Part shown: positions 4,978 to 7,981 of the stretch, piece by piece
Layout: each line of letters opens with the position of its first letter
Numbering within the stretch: the stretch's first letter is position 1
NCBI GenBank assembly: GCA_900556205.1
Contig: USNX01000048.1
Location: forward strand, 1 to 7,981
Origin: an uncultured Collinsella sp.
Lineage (GTDB): Bacteria > Actinomycetota > Coriobacteriia > Coriobacteriales > Coriobacteriaceae
Length of the DNA stretch: 7,981 nucleotides
Direction: 5' to 3'
The notes under the pieces: model-generated
The model's database searches: none
What the model was told of the DNA's origin: nothing
The model's input: only the letters and a program-made list of their open reading frames with translations
Translations under genes and position numbers: made by a program

Positions 4978-6147
4978 TTACTCGGTAAAGGCGTTGCCGA
5001 CGCTCTGGCCGCCAACATACGTCTCGACGAGGGTAAGCTCATGGTCGAACACGACAAAGTCGGCGTCGCGACCCGGCATGATGCTGCCGCACTTATCCTC
5101 GATGTGCGCGGAGCGTGCCGGCACCTCGGTTGCCATGCGAATGGCGATATCGGCGCTGGCGATGCCCCAGTCGACGATGTTCTTGACGCCCTGGGCAAGC
5201 GTGAGCACCGAGCCGGCAATGCTCTTGCCGTCGGCGAGCCAGCACAGGTTGTCCTTCATGATGACATCCATGCCACCACTGGTGTAGCTGCCCTCGGGCA
5301 TGCCGCCGCAACCCAGACAGTCGGTGATGAGCACCGTGTGCTGCCAGCCCTTTGCCTGCAGCAGCGCCTTGATGGCGGCAGGGTTTACGTGCTTGCCGTC
5401 ACAGATGATCTCGGCGTAGGTCTCGGGCGTGGACATGGCAGCGCCCACGACACCGGGCTCACGGTGATGCAGCCCGCGCTGGCCGTTATAGGTATGCGTA
5501 AAGCAGCTGGCACCGGCGTTGATGGCGGCGATGCACTCATCGTAGGTGGCATCGGAGTGACCGATGCTGGTCACCACACCCTTGGCGTTCAGAGCAGCCG
5601 CATAAGCAGCGGCACCGTCGCGCTCGGCCGCCATGGCGCTCTTAACGATGCGACCACCCGCAGCCTCCTGCCACTGATCGAAGACCTCCTCGGAGGGATC
5701 GATGAGGTAAGCGGGGTTCTGCGCGCCCACGTGCTTCATGGTAAAGAAGGGGCCCTCCAGGTAGATGCCCTGAATGCGGGCACCGCAGAAGTCGGGGCCG
5801 CGACCCTCGTCCGCCTGAGCGATGGCGGCGCAGGCGTCCTTGATCTGCTCGACGCCATCGGTGAACGTCGTGGGCAGCCAGCTGGTGGTACCGCGACGGG
5901 CGAGCTCGGTCGAGCTGATATCGATGCCCTCGGGATCGTTATCGGTAGTTGAGTGGTTGTAGAAGCCATGGATGTGAGTATCGACCATACCCGGTGCGAT
6001 CCACGATCCCGTGTAGTCCTTAATCTCGCAAGAGGGCTCGTCGGCCTGCCAGGCGCCAAAGACGCCATCCTCGACCATAAGATAGCCGCCCAGTTGCGGG
6101 CCTGCCGGCAAGAAGAACTTGTCAGCCTTAATTGCGTACGTGCTCAT
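4978..6147 (-). CDS. nagA: N-acetylhexosamine-6-phosphate deacetylase (NagA/AgaA)
   Basis: This 389-residue amidohydrolase removes acetate from GlcNAc-6-P or GalNAc-6-P in the cytoplasm. Key residues are visible: metal-binding HIHG at 58-61, EGPFF at 131-135 (metal ligand Glu131), GHSDATY at 196-202 (His197), THTYNGQRGLHHREPG at 217-232 (His218), DGKHVNP at 250-256, and the catalytic Asp276 in LITDCLGCGG. The N-terminal HxH suggests the two-metal type, as in Bacillus, rather than the E. coli form. The ATG at 6145-6147 is preferred to an upstream GTG because GAGGAG sits 5 bases before it and overlaps the GTG. It follows agaS after a 117-bp gap containing a terminator. Beside agaS and near a LacC-like kinase, GalNAc-6-P is the more likely substrate, though dual specificity is common. 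A relic of a second copy lies at 2120-2251. Confidence 0.93.
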   Translation of the reverse strand: MSTYAIKADKFFLPAGPQLGGYLMVEDGVFGAWQADEPSCEIKDYTGSWIAPGMVDTHIHGFYNHSTTDNDPEGIDISSTELARRGTTSWLPTTFTDGVEQIKDACAAIAQADEGRGPDFCGARIQGIYLEGPFFTMKHVGAQNPAYLIDPSEEVFDQWQEAAGGRIVKSAMAAERDGAAAYAAALNAKGVVTSIGHSDATYDECIAAINAGASCFTHTYNGQRGLHHREPGVVGAAMSTPETYAEIICDGKHVNPAAIKALLQAKGWQHTVLITDCLGCGGMPEGSYTSGGMDVIMKDNLCWLADGKSIAGSVLTLAQGVKNIVDWGIASADIAIRMATEVPARSAHIEDKCGSIMPGRDADFVVFDHELTLVETYVGGQSVGNAFTE

Positions 6148-6205
6148 ATGCACTCCTCGCTTCTAAAGCAGTTGACTGTGGTGATGCTTATACCCAGCTC
6201 ACGTA

Positions 6206-6246
6206 AAACAAAAAGCGCCCGCCCGCCGTTATGAGCGGACGGGCGC
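6206..6246 (-). terminator. Terminator between agaS and nagA
   Basis: On the minus strand a 12-bp GC-rich stem (6235-6246 with 6215-6226, 11 of 12 paired) has an 8-base loop and is followed by five T and then a further T-rich run (complement of 6206-6214). It lies 18 bases after the agaS stop. nagA must then rely on read-through or on a promoter of its own within 6148-6205; TATAAG (complement of 6186-6191) is a possible -10 there. Confidence 0.88.
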
Positions 6247-6264
6247 CCTTACAGGGGGACGCGA

Positions 6265-7431
6265 TTAAGCGGTGAAGGGGTGAATCGTCACGCCCTTAAC
6301 CACGCGGTTGACCGTGCCAGTGGGGCTCGGCGTGTCGGGCGTGTTGCCCACGCGCACGGAGTTGAGCAGGCTGATAGCCTGGGCAAACATCACGAACGGC
6401 AGAGCAAGGTAGCCCTCGGGAAGTGCCTCGTAGCCCTTAAAGGTGAAGGACTCACCCTCATAGACGGTGGCACCTTCCTGCTGAACGGCGATGGTGTGCT
6501 GAGCGATCTCGTCGCCACCGATCTCGTTGAGGATGTCGATGTCGTACTGACGGGTGTAGGCGTCGTTATTGACGAACACGAAGACGAGCGTCTTATCGTC
6601 GACGAAGGACTTAGGTCCATGACGATAGCCCATGGAGGTGTCGTAGGAAGTAGCGACCAGACCGTGAGCGAGCTCGAGGATCTTGAGCTGGCTCTCCTGG
6701 GCAAGGCCACCGAAGGAGCCAGAACCCAAGTAGGTCACGCGGTTGAAGTCGCCAGCCAGGTAATCGGCGATCTCGGGCTCACGGGAGATGACCTCCTCGC
6801 CCATCTTGGCAATCGTCTCGACCCACTCGGCCTTCTGCTCATCAGAGGCAGTGTCGAAAATAAGGGTAGAGAGCAGGGTCATGCAGGAATAAGAACCGGT
6901 CATGGCGAAGCCCTTGTCGTTGGCGCGCGGAATGAGCAGCGTCAGCGCGTTGGGATCATCGGCAGACTCGACGGCGAGCTTGCCCTCGGGAGCGCAAGTG
7001 ATGTTGAGGAACTTGACGTTGTGGACGAGCTCCTTGGCAACGGCAACGGCGGCAAGGCTCTCGGGGCTGTTGCCAGAGCGGGCAAAGGAAACCACGAGCG
7101 TGGGATCCTCGGCGCGCAGGAAGTCGCGCGGGGCGCTCACGATGTCGGTCGTGGCGATGGGCTTAAAGTCGTAGAGATCAGTGTTGCCAGCGTGACGCAG
7201 GTACGGGGCGCAGGTATCGCCAACGTAGTCGGACGTACCGGCACCGGTGAAGACAACGGACAGACGGCCCTCGCCCATAGCGCGAGCCTCGGCCAGGAAG
7301 GCCTCGATGGCCTCCTTGTTCTCGCGATAGATGTTGAGCGTATCACGCCAAAGCTCGGGCTGCTGAGCAATCTCGGCCGTGGTGATCTGGGCGCCGAGCT
7401 CGGTGAGCTCCTCGACACTCTTCTCGAACAT
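6265..7431 (-). CDS. agaS: AgaS: SIS-domain galactosamine-6-phosphate deaminase/isomerase
   Basis: This full-length 388-residue protein has two sugar isomerase (SIS) domains. AgaS enzymes convert galactosamine-6-phosphate to tagatose-6-phosphate and ammonia in GalNAc use (older name: tagatose-6-phosphate ketose/aldose isomerase). The start has the family motif TTAEIAQQPELWR at 17-29. SIS1 shows FTGAGTSDYVG at 61-71 and SFARSGNSPES at 115-125. SIS2 starts at LGSGSFGGLAQES (235-247), with YRHGPKSF at 269-276. The end, TPSPTGTVNRVV then GVTIHP, is diagnostic of AgaS and separates it from GlmS or NagB-type enzymes. AGAGG lies 8 bases before the ATG. A perfect -10 and a palindromic operator precede it, and a UTRA-domain regulator gene is immediately upstream, so expression is probably repressed without amino-sugar phosphate. 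A terminator follows. Confidence 0.93.
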   Translation of the reverse strand: MFEKSVEELTELGAQITTAEIAQQPELWRDTLNIYRENKEAIEAFLAEARAMGEGRLSVVFTGAGTSDYVGDTCAPYLRHAGNTDLYDFKPIATTDIVSAPRDFLRAEDPTLVVSFARSGNSPESLAAVAVAKELVHNVKFLNITCAPEGKLAVESADDPNALTLLIPRANDKGFAMTGSYSCMTLLSTLIFDTASDEQKAEWVETIAKMGEEVISREPEIADYLAGDFNRVTYLGSGSFGGLAQESQLKILELAHGLVATSYDTSMGYRHGPKSFVDDKTLVFVFVNNDAYTRQYDIDILNEIGGDEIAQHTIAVQQEGATVYEGESFTFKGYEALPEGYLALPFVMFAQAISLLNSVRVGNTPDTPSPTGTVNRVVKGVTIHPFTA

Positions 7432-7470
7432 TTTTAATACCTCTCTCTAGAAGTAATCCTCTGACGTGCA

Positions 7471-7476
7471 ATTATA
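7471..7476 (-). promoter_or_regulatory. agaS: -10 element of the agaS promoter
   Basis: On the minus strand a perfect TATAAT lies 39 bases before the agaS start codon. The position 17 bp further upstream has no good -35 match and lies within the palindrome at 7491-7508. Confidence 0.7.
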
Positions 7477-7490
7477 CACTTCGGTTGGTT

Positions 7491-7508
7491 ATCTGGTAGT
7501 AACCAGTT
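7491..7508. promoter_or_regulatory. Putative GntR/HutC-type operator overlapping the agaS -35 region
   Basis: The palindrome has perfect 5-bp arms CTGGT and ACCAG around a 4-bp centre and a further matching outer pair (A and T). It resembles the ACTGGT...ACCAGT half-sites known for amino-sugar regulators of the GntR/HutC family (DasR, NagR). It sits over the expected -35, so a bound protein would block RNA polymerase. The UTRA-domain regulator encoded directly upstream is the likely binder. I found no second copy before lacX or nagA. Confidence 0.65.
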
Positions 7509-7545
7509 AAATGCAAAGAATCATCATATGGAAACGATGCGAGCA

Positions 7546-7981
7546 CTAGTCGCTACGCTGATGGTAAACCTTGTATTTAAACTGATCGGCACGAGCAACC
7601 GAGAGTGTGTACTCCACAACCTCGTTTGACTCGTTATACGTAGTCCTGACCAAATCGAGCACAGGCGAGCCCTCGACAATTCCCAAAAGGTGGGCGTCGG
7701 TGGGACGGGCTATGCTCGCATAGAACTCCTCTTCGGCCACGCGTATCTTTTGCTGAAAGTCTTGCTCAATCACATCGTAAAGCGGCTTACGCTCCAGCAG
7801 CGGTCGCTTTAGGGACAGAAATTGACGAACTGGTAGATAGCTGCGTTCGACCATCATGGGCATGTTGTCGGCAGAACGAAGCCGCTTAAGCTTAAAAATG
7901 CGATCACCGATACGCAATCCCATATGCTCGGCCAGATTTTTATCGGCCTCCATCTCGCAAAACTCGAGAATCGTGGTCTCG
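7546..7981 (-). CDS. GntR-family transcriptional regulator, UTRA effector domain, N-terminal part outside window
   Basis: The frame is open to the right edge (145 codons seen plus stop) and contains a UTRA domain, the ligand-binding half of HutC-type GntR repressors. Visible features are GDRIFKLKRLRSADNMPMMVERSYLP, split as GDRIFKLKR-LR and PMMVERSYLP, then PLYDVIEQDF, EEEFYASIA, GSPVLDLVRTTY and EYTLSVARADQFKY near the end; the ...ERSYLP and Y-T-x-x-x-R/A-D-x-[FY] patterns are typical. The winged-helix DNA-binding domain should lie beyond the window. Such proteins usually sense phosphorylated amino sugars (GlcNAc-6-P, GlcN-6-P, GalN-6-P). Its stop is 114 bp upstream of agaS, with a matching palindrome in the gap, so it most likely regulates agaS and possibly nagA. 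The ligand is an inference. Confidence 0.9.
   Translation of the reverse strand, partial: ETTILEFCEMEADKNLAEHMGLRIGDRIFKLKRLRSADNMPMMVERSYLPVRQFLSLKRPLLERKPLYDVIEQDFQQKIRVAEEEFYASIARPTDAHLLGIVEGSPVLDLVRTTYNESNEVVEYTLSVARADQFKYKVYHQRSD

Noticed and set aside
6148..6153. GTG at 6151-6153 as the nagA start, adding two residues
   Set aside because: It overlaps the GAGGAG ribosome binding site, whereas the ATG at 6145-6147 has normal spacing to it.
6280..7437. Long plus-strand open frame of 385 codons opposite agaS
   Set aside because: It is the antisense shadow of agaS in a GC-rich gene. The minus-strand protein has full AgaS domain motifs; the plus-strand translation has no recognisable motif and is valine/glycine/leucine-rich as such shadows are.

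Overview
The window is GC-rich and densely coded. Its gene set (GalNAc/galactose catabolism, LacX-type and GalM-type mutarotases, a Man-family PTS IIB, an AgaS sugar isomerase and a GntR/UTRA regulator) and the look of the proteins suggest a gut Coriobacteriia actinobacterium, most likely Collinsella. That assignment is inference from protein style and gene content; no marker gene confirms it.

Layout, left to right. (1) 1-357 (+): the 3' end of a galactose mutarotase gene (galM), followed by an imperfect hairpin. (2) 358-683: a gene-poor gap holding a 27-bp inverted repeat (25/27 matching) around a 98-bp core. (3) 684-1166 (-): an orphan PTS IIB of the mannose/sorbose family whose phosphorylated histidine is replaced by tyrosine. 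(4) 1324-1399 (+): tRNA-Thr(CGT) with an encoded CCA, a plausible promoter and a clear terminator. (5) 1507-1582: two adjacent palindromes, one of them the terminator of the next operon. (6) A minus-strand operon from 4161 down to 1614: lacX-like mutarotase, PfkB hexose-phosphate kinase (LacC-like), a remnant of a nagA C-terminus, and a YhcH/YiaL-family protein. (7) 4318-4902 (+): a flavodoxin-like protein, divergent from lacX and converging on nagA across a strong shared hairpin. (8) A second minus-strand block from the right edge: the C-terminal part of a GntR/UTRA regulator, then a promoter with an overlapping palindromic operator, agaS, a terminator, and nagA.

How the genes fit together. 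NagA/AgaA-type deacetylase (GalNAc-6-P to GalN-6-P), AgaS (GalN-6-P to tagatose-6-P) and the LacC-like kinase (tagatose-6-P to tagatose-1,6-bisphosphate) form most of a GalNAc catabolic route. LacX, GalM and YhcH would equilibrate sugar anomers. Missing from the window are a functional PTS transporter and the tagatose-bisphosphate aldolase. The regulator probably controls agaS through the site between the two genes.

The most interesting points are the IIB without its phosphorylatable histidine, the nagA relic between the kinase and yhcH (34 of 43 codons matching the intact nagA end), the inverted-repeat element whose two arms can encode the same short peptide, and a terminator that seems to carry a second palindrome in its loop, repeated next door. 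No CRISPR array, transposase or phage gene is visible.
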